NCBI GenBank assembly: GCA_903882935.1
Contig: CAIRZB010000001.1
Location: 62,001-126,000, forward strand
Length of the DNA: 64,000 bases
Direction of reading: 5' to 3'
Origin: an uncultured Parafilimonas sp.
GTDB taxonomy: Bacteria; Bacteroidota; Bacteroidia; Chitinophagales; Chitinophagaceae
The notes under the pieces are model-generated. The model ran no database searches and was not told the origin of the DNA. It worked only from the letters and a program-made list of their open reading frames with translations. This document shows, piece after piece, positions 8,367 to 17,184 of this stretch. Position 1 is the first letter of the stretch. Each line of letters opens with the position of its first letter. A program made the translations under genes and the position numbers.

Positions 8367-9030
8367 TACCAATTTTACTTTGTGGTATAAAGCCAGTAAC
8401 AAACCTATGGCGTATCAGTATTTCGGCAATAATAATATTGGGTACCCAGCTAAGCCATGCAATGGTGATATACACTGTGCGCGGGTGCATGTCAATATGT
8501 AGCACATCAAATAAAAATGCATACGTGCGCAGCATAATGGCCGAAAGTGTTAGGGCATAACTGCGCAGCATCCATATACCGTGTTGCACAAAGTTTTTAC
8601 GCTTAACCATTATCACCGCTAACAATGTGGAGGTAAACCATGCCATGCTTAGCAAAATAAAACTCGCCCTCGCGGGCCAACCACCATTTGCATACCAGCC
8701 CATTACAAAGCCCGTAGGGGCAGCCACAAAAATTACCGTTATTACATAAACATAACCCAAAAGCCTGTGTGCTTTGGTAAACTGTTGTAGCCATAAATGG
8801 TTAAACTGCGTTAAACCGGCGGGCAACACAAGCACACTGGTAAACACATGGGCGTAAAAGCAATACCGCCATGGCGTAATATGGTACACATTCTGTTTGG
8901 TAAGCAAAAAATCAATATTATTATGCATGGCAGTGTAGGGCAGGGATAGCCTAACCATCAGCCAAATGGCAAAGCACAATGCAATGCTCCAAGCGGCTAT
9001 GCCGGTAAGTTTAAGTATGCGTACTGTCAT
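8359..9030 (-). CDS. DUF2306 family membrane protein
   Basis: 223 residues with about six transmembrane helices. The arrangement YAHVFTSVLVLPAGLTQF followed by KAHRLLGYVYVITVIF is typical of DUF2306 (YozB-like), where conserved His residues lie in the membrane; a later conserved WMLRSYALTLSAIMLR segment also fits. The function of the family is unknown; heme binding has been suggested for related four-to-six helix proteins but cannot be shown here. The ATG at 9030 lies only two bases after the stop of the upstream lipoprotein gene, so the two form an operon. Confidence 0.8.
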   Translation of the reverse strand: MTVRILKLTGIAAWSIALCFAIWLMVRLSLPYTAMHNNIDFLLTKQNVYHITPWRYCFYAHVFTSVLVLPAGLTQFNHLWLQQFTKAHRLLGYVYVITVIFVAAPTGFVMGWYANGGWPARASFILLSMAWFTSTLLAVIMVKRKNFVQHGIWMLRSYALTLSAIMLRTYAFLFDVLHIDMHPRTVYITIAWLSWVPNIIIAEILIRHRFVTGFIPQSKIGII

Positions 9031-9032
9031 GG

Positions 9033-9770
9033 TTAATCGTACAATTCGTTAAAAGCACGGCCGTCATCCAGTGTTATACTCCTTAATTTTCTGCCGTCTT
9101 CATCAATGGATTGGTGCGAAAATTGGATGGTAAAGTTTGATTTTCGGCTTGGGAAAACCGTATTCACTTCCCAGTAAATCGTCAATAAAGAGTCTTGTCG
9201 TATGGTGTAATTGCCGTTAATGGTAAACTCCTGTGCCGTAGTGGAGTCGCCGGTAAGGTAAGAGTAGGTGCAGGATCCGTCCTGCTTAAAAACAAAGCTG
9301 TTTTGCATCCTATCCAACACGGTCCAGTTATACCCGTCTTTATCCACAACTCTTTTTGTCAGCGTAAAATGCACCAGTTTGTTTTTGTCGGCCAATGATT
9401 TCCACCAGCCTTTTATGTTCCGCAAGGAGGTATCCATAAATATTTTTAAACTGCCGTCGTATGGGTTGGTGCCTGGTTCATTTAAATCAAGTTGCAACTG
9501 GCTGCCTGTTACAGCCATTGTTCCCGAAATGTTTCTTCGCAAACCTTTGTGCATATCGTACCCGCTTACATGCCTGCCCGACACAAAATGCAGCACGATT
9601 GAAATGGGTGAGCCATCAAAATCGCCGGTATAAACACCTTTCAACGAATCTTCTTTTACTAGCAATGTACTTAACGAAAGTAGTTGCGGGTTGGGTGAAA
9701 ATGGCTTAGCCCCTTGTTGGCAGGCCATTAATAAAACTATGATGAATATAGCGGTAACGATCGGTCGCAT
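9033..9770 (-). CDS. Lipoprotein of unknown function
   Basis: 245 residues from the ATG at 9770, which begins a lipoprotein signal peptide MRPIVTAIFIIVLLMAC (lipobox LMAC); an upstream ATG at 9836 would bury this signal and is rejected. After an SP-rich linker the protein is beta-rich: KGVYTGDFDGSPISIVLHF, then ISGTMAVTGSQLQLDLNEPG, and a C-terminal segment GNYTIRQDSLLTIYWEV that resembles lipocalin-like repeats. It is the first gene of a two-gene operon with the DUF2306 protein. A TATCTTTC sequence close to the -7 consensus lies shortly upstream. Confidence 0.7.
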   Translation of the reverse strand: MRPIVTAIFIIVLLMACQQGAKPFSPNPQLLSLSTLLVKEDSLKGVYTGDFDGSPISIVLHFVSGRHVSGYDMHKGLRRNISGTMAVTGSQLQLDLNEPGTNPYDGSLKIFMDTSLRNIKGWWKSLADKNKLVHFTLTKRVVDKDGYNWTVLDRMQNSFVFKQDGSCTYSYLTGDSTTAQEFTINGNYTIRQDSLLTIYWEVNTVFPSRKSNFTIQFSHQSIDEDGRKLRSITLDDGRAFNELYD

Positions 9771-9944
9771 AAGAGGGTTTTTGCGGTAGAAAGATAGTGT
9801 TTTTTTTACAAGGCAGTGAGTGTTAAGCATTGGCAATGGCCAAAAAAAATATGACTGATTTATTTACAATGCCACCCAATGCCTTTCTTTTTCAAGCGTA
9901 TAAAAGTTGGCTAACGGATTGCCGGGCATTAAATACCTATGCAA

Positions 9945-11060
9945 TTAATTCATTTCGCTTATCAATTTGTTCCACATTAGTTTATGTTCAAATTTTAAAG
10001 ACGTGTCTGTTTCAAGCAGGGTTACGTAGTTGTTAATAAATTCAAAAGTATCATCTAATAAACGTAAATAATATTTTAGGGTTGGCATTATGCCGTTTAC
10101 AATTAGCTGGCAGCCATGTATATTTTTTATGCGTTTTATTTCGGCCTCAATGGCATCGTATTCCTCTTTGGCAGGTGCTGCGGTTGATAAAATGTAATAC
10201 CTGTTTACAGGTGTTGACTGAAATTTTGCATACGCATCCTGCACCAGTTGTAAGGTAACCGCTATGCCATGTTTTACCTCCACTGCCTCAAACATCCTTT
10301 GTTTTTCATCCAATATATCAATATCGCCAATGCGCCCGCTGCTTTTATCGGATGAAGTGTGGTTTTCAATGGGCAAAAGTTGCTTACGCTCAAACCTTTT
10401 AGTTTCGGTAATAAGGCATTGATACGCTGCGTATATAGCCAGCACAGGCAACCGCGATGCGCCTTCTGCATTATAGCCGCTGTTAAAATGCTGTTGAAGC
10501 AGGTGTAATATGGTGCTTATTGAAAGTGCTGCTGGCTTTGCCAGTTCAATTTGTTGTTTATTGCGCTACAGTATTAAGCCCTGTAACAAATAGCTTAAAT
10601 ATTGCCTACAATTTGCGCCAGACTCTATGTTTTCGATAATGGTAAGAAAAGCGGGTTTAAGTTCTTTTGGGTTTATCGCCCCGGGGTAACTTTGGTTATA
10701 CGGCTGCTTTTGTTCTAACGCCCTAGTTAGCCAGCCAGTGCCAGAATGCATTGCCGGAAACTTTTGCTGTTTTAAAAAAGGGGTTATAAACTTAGCATCA
10801 AACGTACGGCCAGAGTAGCCATTGGGTATGCTTGCCTGGTGGTTACGTACATCTTGTTCCGGGTGAAGTATTTTGTATGTTAAGCTTGTAACCAAAACGG
10901 CCAGCACTGCTTTTGCCTGTTCGCTATAAGTTAATACCAAATCGAGCAGGGCTTTTTCGGGTGGGGTTAGGCCGGAGGTTATTTGCCCTGTGGTGCCAGC
11001 CAGTAACATAGCCTCATCGTAAATACCGGCAAGCAATTGGGGCGGGGTTGTTTTTTTCAT
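9945..11060 (-). pseudogene. Type II restriction endonuclease split by one in-frame TAG
   Basis: The frame runs from the ATG at 11060 to a TAG at 10566-10568, then continues open in the same frame to a stop at 9945-9947. Without the TAG it would encode about 371 residues. The N-terminal 164 residues are helical. The part after the TAG holds a PD-(D/E)xK nuclease core: GRIGDIDILDEKQ followed by FEAVEVKHGIAV (Asp then ExK), and later RYYILSTAAP and NGIMPTLKYYLRLL. The segment GASRLPVLAIYAAYQ lies only in the post-TAG part, so the two pieces belong together. The ATG abuts the stop of the methyltransferase (TAAATG), so translation is coupled. The nuclease is probably inactive by nonsense mutation; readthrough or restart at TTG 10451 cannot be excluded. 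The exact endonuclease family is unclear. Confidence 0.8.
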
Positions 11061-12269
11061 TTACAACAGTTGTTGTTTAATTTGCTTGGTAATTTCTCTT
11101 ATCATTGGCACGCATACACTATTGCCTATTTGGCGGTAAAGCTCTGCTGTGTTGCTTATTTTTTTAAACTTATCAGGAAAGCCCATTATCCTGTAACACT
11201 CGTTAATAGTAAGCTTGCGTACTTTCCCTTCGTGATAAATCCAAAACCTGCCCGAGCTTTCCTGCGATGGCAGGGCAGGGTGCAAGCCTTCTGTTGAATA
11301 AATGCGGTTTGGTTGCTTGTGTACGCGCGATAGGTTTTCCGTACCTGGCCTTACGCCTGCAACCCTTATTTTTTTGTTGCGGTAGCCAATAAAAATTAAA
11401 CCGCTTTCCTGCACCTTATGGTCTTCTATAATAGTGTAGGGTTCGTTAAGATATTCAAAATTGCCTTCTGTTTCTAAAATATCTTTTAAAACAGGTTTGG
11501 GTTTGGTTTTAAGTTTGCTAAAATCAAATTTCTTTTCTTTATGCCCAATAATAATAATTCTTTCCCTGTTTTGGGCTACTCCAAAATTTGAAGCGTTTAA
11601 TAATTTCCACGAAACAATGTAGCCCAAATTTTCAAGGTCTTTAATAATGATGCTTAGTGTTTTGCCCCCATCGTGGTGTATTAAATGCTTTACATTTTCT
11701 AAAAAAACAACTTTGGGCTGCCGCATTTCAATAATTTGAAAAACGTTGTATATCAAAGTGCCCCTTGTATCTTCAAACCCCTTCATTTTACCAGATATGC
11801 TAAATGGCTGGCAGGGAAAACCGGCTGTTAAAACATCGTGCGGGGGTACTATGTCCAGGTTAAGTTTGGTTATATCGCCAAAGGGTACTTCGCCAAAATT
11901 TAATTCATAGCTTCTTTGTGCATGAAAATTATATTCCGATGTAAAAACACATTTGCCTTTGTTTTCCTGCATAGGTATTCTAAACCCGCCAATGCCAGCA
12001 AACAGGTCAATAAATGTAAAGTCGTATTCGGTTGGAGGGGGAAAGGGTACATCAAATTTCATGGGAAGGAACAATTGCATTTGCGGTTCTTCCACCAAAC
12101 TTAATTCATCTGCCAAACTTGTTAAATAGCTTGAGGCTGGTTCCTTATAATGTTGTGAAACCCCATTTTGATTGTTTTGAAAATAATGGGTAAGATGAGC
12201 CAATCCATTATCCGTTGCCCTGTCAACTTCAATTTTGAGCTTTTTCTTTACTGTTGAATACTTAACCAT
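11061..12269 (-). CDS. DNA (cytosine-5) methyltransferase of a type II restriction-modification system
   Basis: 402 residues with the canonical order of C5-methyltransferase motifs: I, FIDLFAGIGGFR (about 86-97); IV, GFPCQPFS with catalytic Cys153; VI, ENVKH (191-195); VIII, QNRERIIIIG (233-242); then a target recognition region; IX, RKLTINECYRIMGFP; X, QIGNSVCVPMI. All catalytic residues are present, so the enzyme should be active. A 75-residue N-terminal extension precedes motif I. The recognition sequence cannot be read. The gene is directly followed, with no gap, by the endonuclease frame. The region is visibly more AT-rich than its neighbours, which fits horizontal acquisition. Confidence 0.95.
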   Translation of the reverse strand: MVKYSTVKKKLKIEVDRATDNGLAHLTHYFQNNQNGVSQHYKEPASSYLTSLADELSLVEEPQMQLFLPMKFDVPFPPPTEYDFTFIDLFAGIGGFRIPMQENKGKCVFTSEYNFHAQRSYELNFGEVPFGDITKLNLDIVPPHDVLTAGFPCQPFSISGKMKGFEDTRGTLIYNVFQIIEMRQPKVVFLENVKHLIHHDGGKTLSIIIKDLENLGYIVSWKLLNASNFGVAQNRERIIIIGHKEKKFDFSKLKTKPKPVLKDILETEGNFEYLNEPYTIIEDHKVQESGLIFIGYRNKKIRVAGVRPGTENLSRVHKQPNRIYSTEGLHPALPSQESSGRFWIYHEGKVRKLTINECYRIMGFPDKFKKISNTAELYRQIGNSVCVPMIREITKQIKQQLL

Positions 12270-12611
12270 TTTTAGAATCTACACCTTTGCTGTGCAAGTT
12301 CGGTACAAAATACTAAAAAGTTTATCAAAATTATCTACAATTTGTTGAAAAATATTTTTATAAAAAGAATCGGGGTACGCACGCCGAATCAACTATAGCC
12401 CAGTTGTAGTGTTTGCAATACCTTAAACCTTCAGGCAATGAAGGGTATAAGATTTTACATCTTGTTTTTCTAATTTTTTATATGTACTATTTGGGTATTT
12501 TTTTTAGAAACCTAGCCTACTAAATGCTTAAAGCGCAACATAAACAGCATTGGGGTAAATACGAGTCTCCCAATCCATCCCATAAACAACTGGTACTGAT
12601 CGCTGGCGCCC
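12270..12611. other. AT-rich intergenic region upstream of the restriction-modification genes
   Basis: These 342 bases are strongly AT-rich, with only a weak six-base inverted repeat (CCTTCA/TGAAGG near 12430-12450). No open frame or RNA gene was recognised. No exact TAnnTTTG box was found before the methyltransferase. Confidence 0.4.
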
Positions 12612-14867
12612 CTACACGCCTGTTTCCACCCAAGCGTCGCTTTCTTTTAGCAGGTTTATCAATTCGTCTACGGCAATGCTGCTTTCCACATTGCGTTTAA
12701 CTACTTCTTTGCCGCGGTACAGGGTAATTTTTCCAACACCACTGCCTACATAGCCAAAATCGGCATCAGCCATTTCGCCGGGGCCGTTTACAATGCAACC
12801 CATAATGGCAATTTTAACGCCTTTAAGGTGGTTGGTGCGTGCGCGTATTTTGGCTGTGGTTTCTTGCAAATCAAACAGGGTACGGCCGCAACTGGGGCAT
12901 GAGATGTACTCGGTTTTAGATATCCGTGTTCGTGTAGCCTGCAATATGCTGAAAGCCGTATTATTAATAAATTGTTCGGTAGTGTTGTTGCTTAAATAAT
13001 TACGTCCGCTGATGGTTTCCGGTTTCCAGTTGCCGGTTTCCAGTTGCTTGGAGGCAGACCCCGCTTTTTCATTTACCATTGACGATTCACCATTCACGGT
13101 GGGCGATTCCCGTTTCACGCCCAAGCTAATCCCGTCGCCAAAGCCATCTAGCAGCAAGGCCCCGCACTCGGTGGAGTAATGTATCAGGTGCTCATCGGCT
13201 GTTTGCCATCCGCTGTCGCAAATAATTATAACCGGGGTTTTGTTGCCATGGTTCATCGTATCAATAAACAGCTTACGTATGCACTGCATGGCATTGCTGC
13301 TTTCGCTGTAAAAACACAGCACCGTTTTGGCCGCCACCTCAGGTATATCAAGCAAAGTCATCAACTCGGCAAACAAACTGTTGCCTGCAATTTTTGCATC
13401 AACCATCACAAAATTTAACTGGCTAGTTGTTTTACCGTTGCCAAAGGCTTCCAAAAACGCTTGCGTGTCGTAAATGGGAAGGTATTTTTCCTTGTCTGCG
13501 GCTTCGGCCCAAGCAGCAGGGTAAGTGATTACTTTTAACGTGCCGGGCAGCGCAAAACCAAGCAGTTGGTTGGCGGTAAAAATATAATCTGCGGCAGCGT
13601 CGCCTATGGCCCATTTGTCGGTTTGCTCATCGTATTTGTAACCGATGCTTTCCAAATGCTTGGGCGTGATATGTTGCACCTTGCTAAAATCCGCCACTAC
13701 CACGGGTACATTTTGCCCGCCAATGTTGCCTACAGCTATTGTTGGCCTTCTTCTATAATTAAATGGGTCATAGGGCATTTTACCCAACACCATTTCGGTG
13801 TTTTGCGAAGGAAGAATATTGGCATTCCCCAAACCCGCCTCACCATTCACCATAGACGATTCACCATTCCCGATTCCCGTTTCACGTTTCACGATTGCCG
13901 CCTCCCCATTCACGTTTGTCGTTTCACGTTTGCCGATTGACGCTTCACGATTCACGTTTTCCGTTTCACGTTTCACGATTGCCGCCCCCGCATACCGCTT
14001 CACCAAATCTTTACAAACTGGTATTTCAAATTCGGGGTCTTCCGTTAATGAAACACGCACCGTATCACCAATGCCGTCTTCCAGCAATGTGCCTATGCCC
14101 GCCGCACTCTTTACCCTTCCATCTTCCCCGTCTCCGGCTTCGGTAACACCCAAGTGCAGGGGGTAACACTCGCCAAACTCTGCGTGCATCTGTTGTATCA
14201 ATAACCGGTAGGCTTGCACCATTACCTGCGGGTTGCTGCTCTTCATGCTCAGCACAATGTTGTGGTAGCTTTCATCCCGCGCTATGCGCAAAAACTCCAT
14301 GGCACTTTCTACCATGCCCATGGGCGTATCGCCATAGCGGCTCATAATACGGTCGCTCAGGCTACCATGGTTGGTACCTATGCGCATGGCCGTACCATAT
14401 TTACTGCAAATTTTTACCAAAGGTGTAAACCGGGTGCGTATGCGTTCAATCTCCTCAATATATTCCGCATCGGTATATTCAAGCAATTCAAACTTCTTCT
14501 TATCAACATAGTTGCCTGGGTTCACGCGTACTTTTTCAACGATGCGGGCCGCAATTTCGGCAGCATTGGGTGTAAAATGTATATCGGCCACAAGCGGTGT
14601 TGTATACCCCCGTAGGCGCAGCTCATTCTTAATATTCAACAAGTTTTCCGCTTCTTTTTTGCTGGGGGCGGTAATGCGTACCAGCTCCGCACCGGCTTCA
14701 ATGCACCGTATACTCTGTTCCACGGTGGCAATGGTATCCATGGTGTCGGTGGTCGTCATGGTTTGCAGCCTAATGGGGTTAAAATTACCCAACAGCAGGC
14801 CGCCTATGTTTACTTGCCGTGTTTGCAAACGGCTGTAGTTTGTAAGTGAGTTACAGTATAACTGCAT
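12612..14867 (-). CDS. ispG: 4-hydroxy-3-methylbut-2-enyl diphosphate synthase, large form, with repeat-derived inserts
   Basis: IspG (GcpE) makes HMBPP from MEcPP in the MEP isoprenoid pathway using a 4Fe-4S cluster. The start at 14867 (MQLYCNSLTNY) fits homologues; the TTG at 14894 lies inside the promoter box. Visible hallmarks are SMTTTDT-like LQTMTTTDTMDTIATVEQS, the TIM-barrel segment RVNPGNYVDKKKFE, GVTEAGDGEDGRVKSAAGIG, and the C-terminal cluster domain with CPSCGRTLFDLQET and GCIVNGPGE. The 751 residues exceed the family's usual large-form size by roughly 100. The excess lies in two low-complexity inserts (about residues 294-343 and 582-618) that are direct translations of heptanucleotide arrays. 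Both fall between conserved blocks, so activity is probably kept. Confidence 0.96.
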   Translation of the reverse strand: MQLYCNSLTNYSRLQTRQVNIGGLLLGNFNPIRLQTMTTTDTMDTIATVEQSIRCIEAGAELVRITAPSKKEAENLLNIKNELRLRGYTTPLVADIHFTPNAAEIAARIVEKVRVNPGNYVDKKKFELLEYTDAEYIEEIERIRTRFTPLVKICSKYGTAMRIGTNHGSLSDRIMSRYGDTPMGMVESAMEFLRIARDESYHNIVLSMKSSNPQVMVQAYRLLIQQMHAEFGECYPLHLGVTEAGDGEDGRVKSAAGIGTLLEDGIGDTVRVSLTEDPEFEIPVCKDLVKRYAGAAIVKRETENVNREASIGKRETTNVNGEAAIVKRETGIGNGESSMVNGEAGLGNANILPSQNTEMVLGKMPYDPFNYRRRPTIAVGNIGGQNVPVVVADFSKVQHITPKHLESIGYKYDEQTDKWAIGDAAADYIFTANQLLGFALPGTLKVITYPAAWAEAADKEKYLPIYDTQAFLEAFGNGKTTSQLNFVMVDAKIAGNSLFAELMTLLDIPEVAAKTVLCFYSESSNAMQCIRKLFIDTMNHGNKTPVIIICDSGWQTADEHLIHYSTECGALLLDGFGDGISLGVKRESPTVNGESSMVNEKAGSASKQLETGNWKPETISGRNYLSNNTTEQFINNTAFSILQATRTRISKTEYISCPSCGRTLFDLQETTAKIRARTNHLKGVKIAIMGCIVNGPGEMADADFGYVGSGVGKITLYRGKEVVKRNVESSIAVDELINLLKESDAWVETGV
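13015..13118 (+). repeat. Two heptamer arrays inside ispG (GTTTCCR x5 and GATTCAC x7)
   Basis: Units of exactly seven bases run in phase: GTTTCCG, GTTTCCA, GTTGCCG, GTTTCCA, GTTGCTT (13015-13049). After a 20-base spacer come seven units related to GATTCAC and CATTCAC (13070-13118). The arrays read on the strand opposite to ispG. They encode a Glu/Ser/Lys/Asn-rich segment around residues 582-618 with heptapeptide periodicity. Confidence 0.85.
13837..13983 (+). repeat. 21-unit heptanucleotide array in frame inside ispG
   Basis: 147 bases parse without gaps into 21 units of seven bases, consensus G(A/T)TTCAC, for example GTTTCAC (five times), GATTCAC, CATTCAC, GATTGCC. Because 3 x 7 bases is seven codons, ispG translates it as seven heptapeptides such as IVKRETE, NVNREAS and IVKRETG. 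The total length is a multiple of three, so the reading frame of ispG is preserved. Confidence 0.92.
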
Positions 14868-14891
14868 GATATTGCTTAATTTCAGTGCTTG

Positions 14892-14899
14892 CAAAAATA
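14892..14899 (-). promoter_or_regulatory. Bacteroidota -7 box TATTTTTG for ispG
   Basis: An exact TAnnTTTG match on the minus strand, 24 bases before the ATG at 14867. It argues against the TTG at 14894 as a start codon because that TTG is the end of the box. Confidence 0.6.
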
Positions 14900-14927
14900 A
14901 GCATTACACTGCCAAACGTATTATGAT

Positions 14928-15812
14928 ATGCAGAAACCAGCGGTTTTAATGGTATTAATTTTTTGGTTAGTAGCCAATGGTAACGTTTTTTGCCAGCAGG
15001 GTGCACCCCGAATATTGCGTTTTAGCTCGCGGCACACATCATTCCCCGACAGTGTAAGGGCTGCTGGGCATTTATACGACAGTGTGTTGTACACAGCCCC
15101 GGAACATTACGCCGACAGTAGCGTGATGTTAGTGGTGCCAAAAGGGTTACAAGCCCACAAAAAGGTTGACCTGTTTTTCTGGTTCCATGGCTGGCACAAT
15201 AACATTGACACAGCGGCGGTGTTTTATGGGTTGGTGCGCCAATTTGTGGCAAGCCACCGCAACGCCGTGCTTGTACTGGCCGAGACTGCCAAAAACGCCC
15301 CAGACAGTTACGGCGGCAAACTAGAGAACCCCGGCATGTTTAAGGCTTTGGTAAACGATGCGTTGGTTCAGCTGAAAACAAATAAACTAATATCTGCCAA
15401 CACCAAACCCGGCAACATAGTACTGGCGGGCCATAGCGGTGCCTACCGGTTGATTGCCCATATTTTGCAAAACGGCCAACTGCCTGTGCAGGAAGTGCTG
15501 CTTTTTGATGCCCTGTACAGCCAATTGGATAAGTATATGGCTTGGATAGAAAAAGGTATGCGTAACCATTTTATACACTGGTATACCAATAAAGGTGATG
15601 GAACCGATGTGATGAGCGACACTATGATGGCGCAATTGGCCGCCAAGCATATAGCCTACACATGGGTGGAAGAGGGGGCTTTAACCCCAGCCATAATAAT
15701 GGCAAGCCGAATACTTTTTATACACAGCGCGAGGGAGCACAACGTAATTATAAACAACCCCGACGATTTACAGTTGGTGTTGGAACAAAGTTGGGTGCTG
15801 AAAAAAAAGTGA
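14928..15812 (+). CDS. Secreted alpha/beta-hydrolase-fold protein
   Basis: 294 residues with a signal peptide (cleavage near NVFCQQGA, about residue 23). The mature part shows an alpha/beta hydrolase core: KVDLFFWFHGWHNN (oxyanion-hole HG), the nucleophile elbow VLAGHSGAYR with Ser in GHSG, an acidic residue on LLFDALY, and a late histidine in IHSAREHN. Such secreted hydrolases cleave esters or peptides; the substrate is unknown. It is divergently arranged with ispG, with only 60 bases between start codons. The frame is complete. Confidence 0.75.
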   Translation: MQKPAVLMVLIFWLVANGNVFCQQGAPRILRFSSRHTSFPDSVRAAGHLYDSVLYTAPEHYADSSVMLVVPKGLQAHKKVDLFFWFHGWHNNIDTAAVFYGLVRQFVASHRNAVLVLAETAKNAPDSYGGKLENPGMFKALVNDALVQLKTNKLISANTKPGNIVLAGHSGAYRLIAHILQNGQLPVQEVLLFDALYSQLDKYMAWIEKGMRNHFIHWYTNKGDGTDVMSDTMMAQLAAKHIAYTWVEEGALTPAIIMASRILFIHSAREHNVIINNPDDLQLVLEQSWVLKKK

Positions 15813-15916
15813 TAACATTTGCCGGCGTATTGGGCAAAAAGTAAAAAGCTTTTAATGATGCAATTGCGCCAAAGCAACCACTATTGAATATATTGCGTCA
15901 CCAAAACTTTAGCGGC

Positions 15917-16639
15917 ATGGCAGAACAGGAGATCATAAACCACACAAAAAAAGCAATTTCAGTTTGGGGCCGGGACGGGCATTCGCTTTGGCATAAGATA
16001 AAAGAATTCGCCAGCGAGATTTTTATTATTGTTTTTGCCATTAGCCTCTCCATATCATTCCATAATTGGAGTGAACATAAAGCAGAACAAAAGCAAGTGA
16101 AAGTGTTTTTGTTGGGCCTAAAACAAGACATACAACAGGATATATATGATACCAAGCAAATTATACAGCAGTACAAGTACTACGATACACAGTACACTTT
16201 TTTAGCTGGCTTAAACAAGTTGGTGCAGCCAAATAAAGATTCTCTCCACCTGTTTATAGCTTCCATTAACTCAAATGTATACTTGCGGCCGCACAAAAGC
16301 CGTTTTGACGGCTTTATTTCTTCTGGTAAAATGCTCACCATAGAATCGGATTCGTTAGTGTCAGACATATTACGGTATTACCAAGAAAACATACCTGCCA
16401 TTAAGTCGTCTGAAAGCGGTTGGCTAAGTACCCAGACCAAGCTGTTAAACTTTATAGCTGACAATATAGAAGACCCGGATAATGATGCAGGCTATTTTAA
16501 TCTTTTGTGTAACCCAAGGGGGAAATATTTGTGCAAACACCTAATACCTTGGCAACAGATTTACGACCGTTACAGCAACTTTATAGAGTTAGGCCAGGCA
16601 ATTATTAAGCAAATTGATTCGGGGTATCCGGAGAAATAA
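15917..16639 (+). CDS. Single-pass membrane protein, DUF6090-like
   Basis: 240 residues from the ATG at 15917; a TTG at 15884 in frame is less likely. The N-terminal third carries one transmembrane helix in the segment FASEIFIIVFAISLSISFHNW, flanked by charged residues, which is the recurring pattern of the Bacteroidota DUF6090 group. After it comes a helical region (QVKVFLLGLKQDIQQDIYD) and a soluble C-terminal part. No catalytic motif is visible and the function of the group is unknown. It follows the secreted hydrolase gene by about 100 bases on the same strand. Confidence 0.65.
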   Translation: MAEQEIINHTKKAISVWGRDGHSLWHKIKEFASEIFIIVFAISLSISFHNWSEHKAEQKQVKVFLLGLKQDIQQDIYDTKQIIQQYKYYDTQYTFLAGLNKLVQPNKDSLHLFIASINSNVYLRPHKSRFDGFISSGKMLTIESDSLVSDILRYYQENIPAIKSSESGWLSTQTKLLNFIADNIEDPDNDAGYFNLLCNPRGKYLCKHLIPWQQIYDRYSNFIELGQAIIKQIDSGYPEK

Positions 16640-16818
16640 AGTAGGCTTTAAAGCGGCCAATGCAGGAAACTTTTGCTTGAAAGGTTAGATAGATGACCGA
16701 TGAATAAAAATCTAAATGTATAGGTATTGGGTCGGATTTTTGATGAAGCATAGGCCCGGTGGTTGATGTTTATGGTACTCGGTTGCAGAAACTATATTTA
16801 AATAGAGATTGTAAAACG

Positions 16819-17184
16819 TTACTCTTTCTCCAGCAATACTTTTAGGTTTGAGAGGCTTATGGCCATGTCTTTGCCGAGCATATCTGGTATTTTTATCAAG
16901 GCAAGCATAATAAAGTTCACAGGGTAGTTCATGCGGCCGTTTAAGCCCCATGTGAGTTTTGTTTGGTTGCCGGGCAAGGTTTCTGTTTCCATAAAAGCTT
17001 CTGCTCGGCCTTCGGAGGGCTTTATAAAGTGCAAGTCAAGGTCTATCCGTTTTCCCTCAACCAATGCTTTAATTTGTTGTTCGCCTTTGCCTACTTGTTT
17101 TATTTGGCTTTCCCAAGCAGATGTGTAGCCAACAGTACCGTCTGTACCGCGGTGTTCCAGCTTTACATTGGGGTCGGCCATCAC
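16819..17184 (-). CDS. SRPBCC/polyketide-cyclase-like protein, supported C-terminal part
   Basis: The 121 residues from the GTG at 17184 are the C-terminal two thirds of an SRPBCC (START-like) domain: YTSAWESQIKQVGKGEQQI, then VEGKRIDLDLHFIKPSEGRA and a last long helix. The fold's first strand and helix, and a membrane anchor typical of Bacteroidota homologues, are encoded upstream in the same frame (17185-17427) but with no ATG, GTG or TTG there. So the GTG would yield a truncated domain. The gene may use an unusual start codon, or may be damaged. Homologues are usually about 175-180 residues. It stands alone, convergent with the DUF6090-like gene. Confidence 0.65.
   Translation of the reverse strand: MMADPNVKLEHRGTDGTVGYTSAWESQIKQVGKGEQQIKALVEGKRIDLDLHFIKPSEGRAEAFMETETLPGNQTKLTWGLNGRMNYPVNFIMLALIKIPDMLGKDMAISLSNLKVLLEKE

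Noticed and set aside
10566-10568. Genome-wide recoding of TAG as a sense codon
   Set aside because: TAG serves as the normal stop of several intact genes here (for example gltA, the MHS transporter, the omega-like subunit and thrA), so the in-frame TAG in the endonuclease is better seen as a mutation or local readthrough.
13837-13983. CRISPR array
   Set aside because: The period is seven bases with no spacers and it is in frame inside ispG; no cas gene is present in the window.
13798-14166. Plus-strand open frames rich in Ser, Phe and Thr opposite ispG
   Set aside because: They arise because the heptamer arrays lack stop codons in several frames; ispG on the other strand is the real gene.
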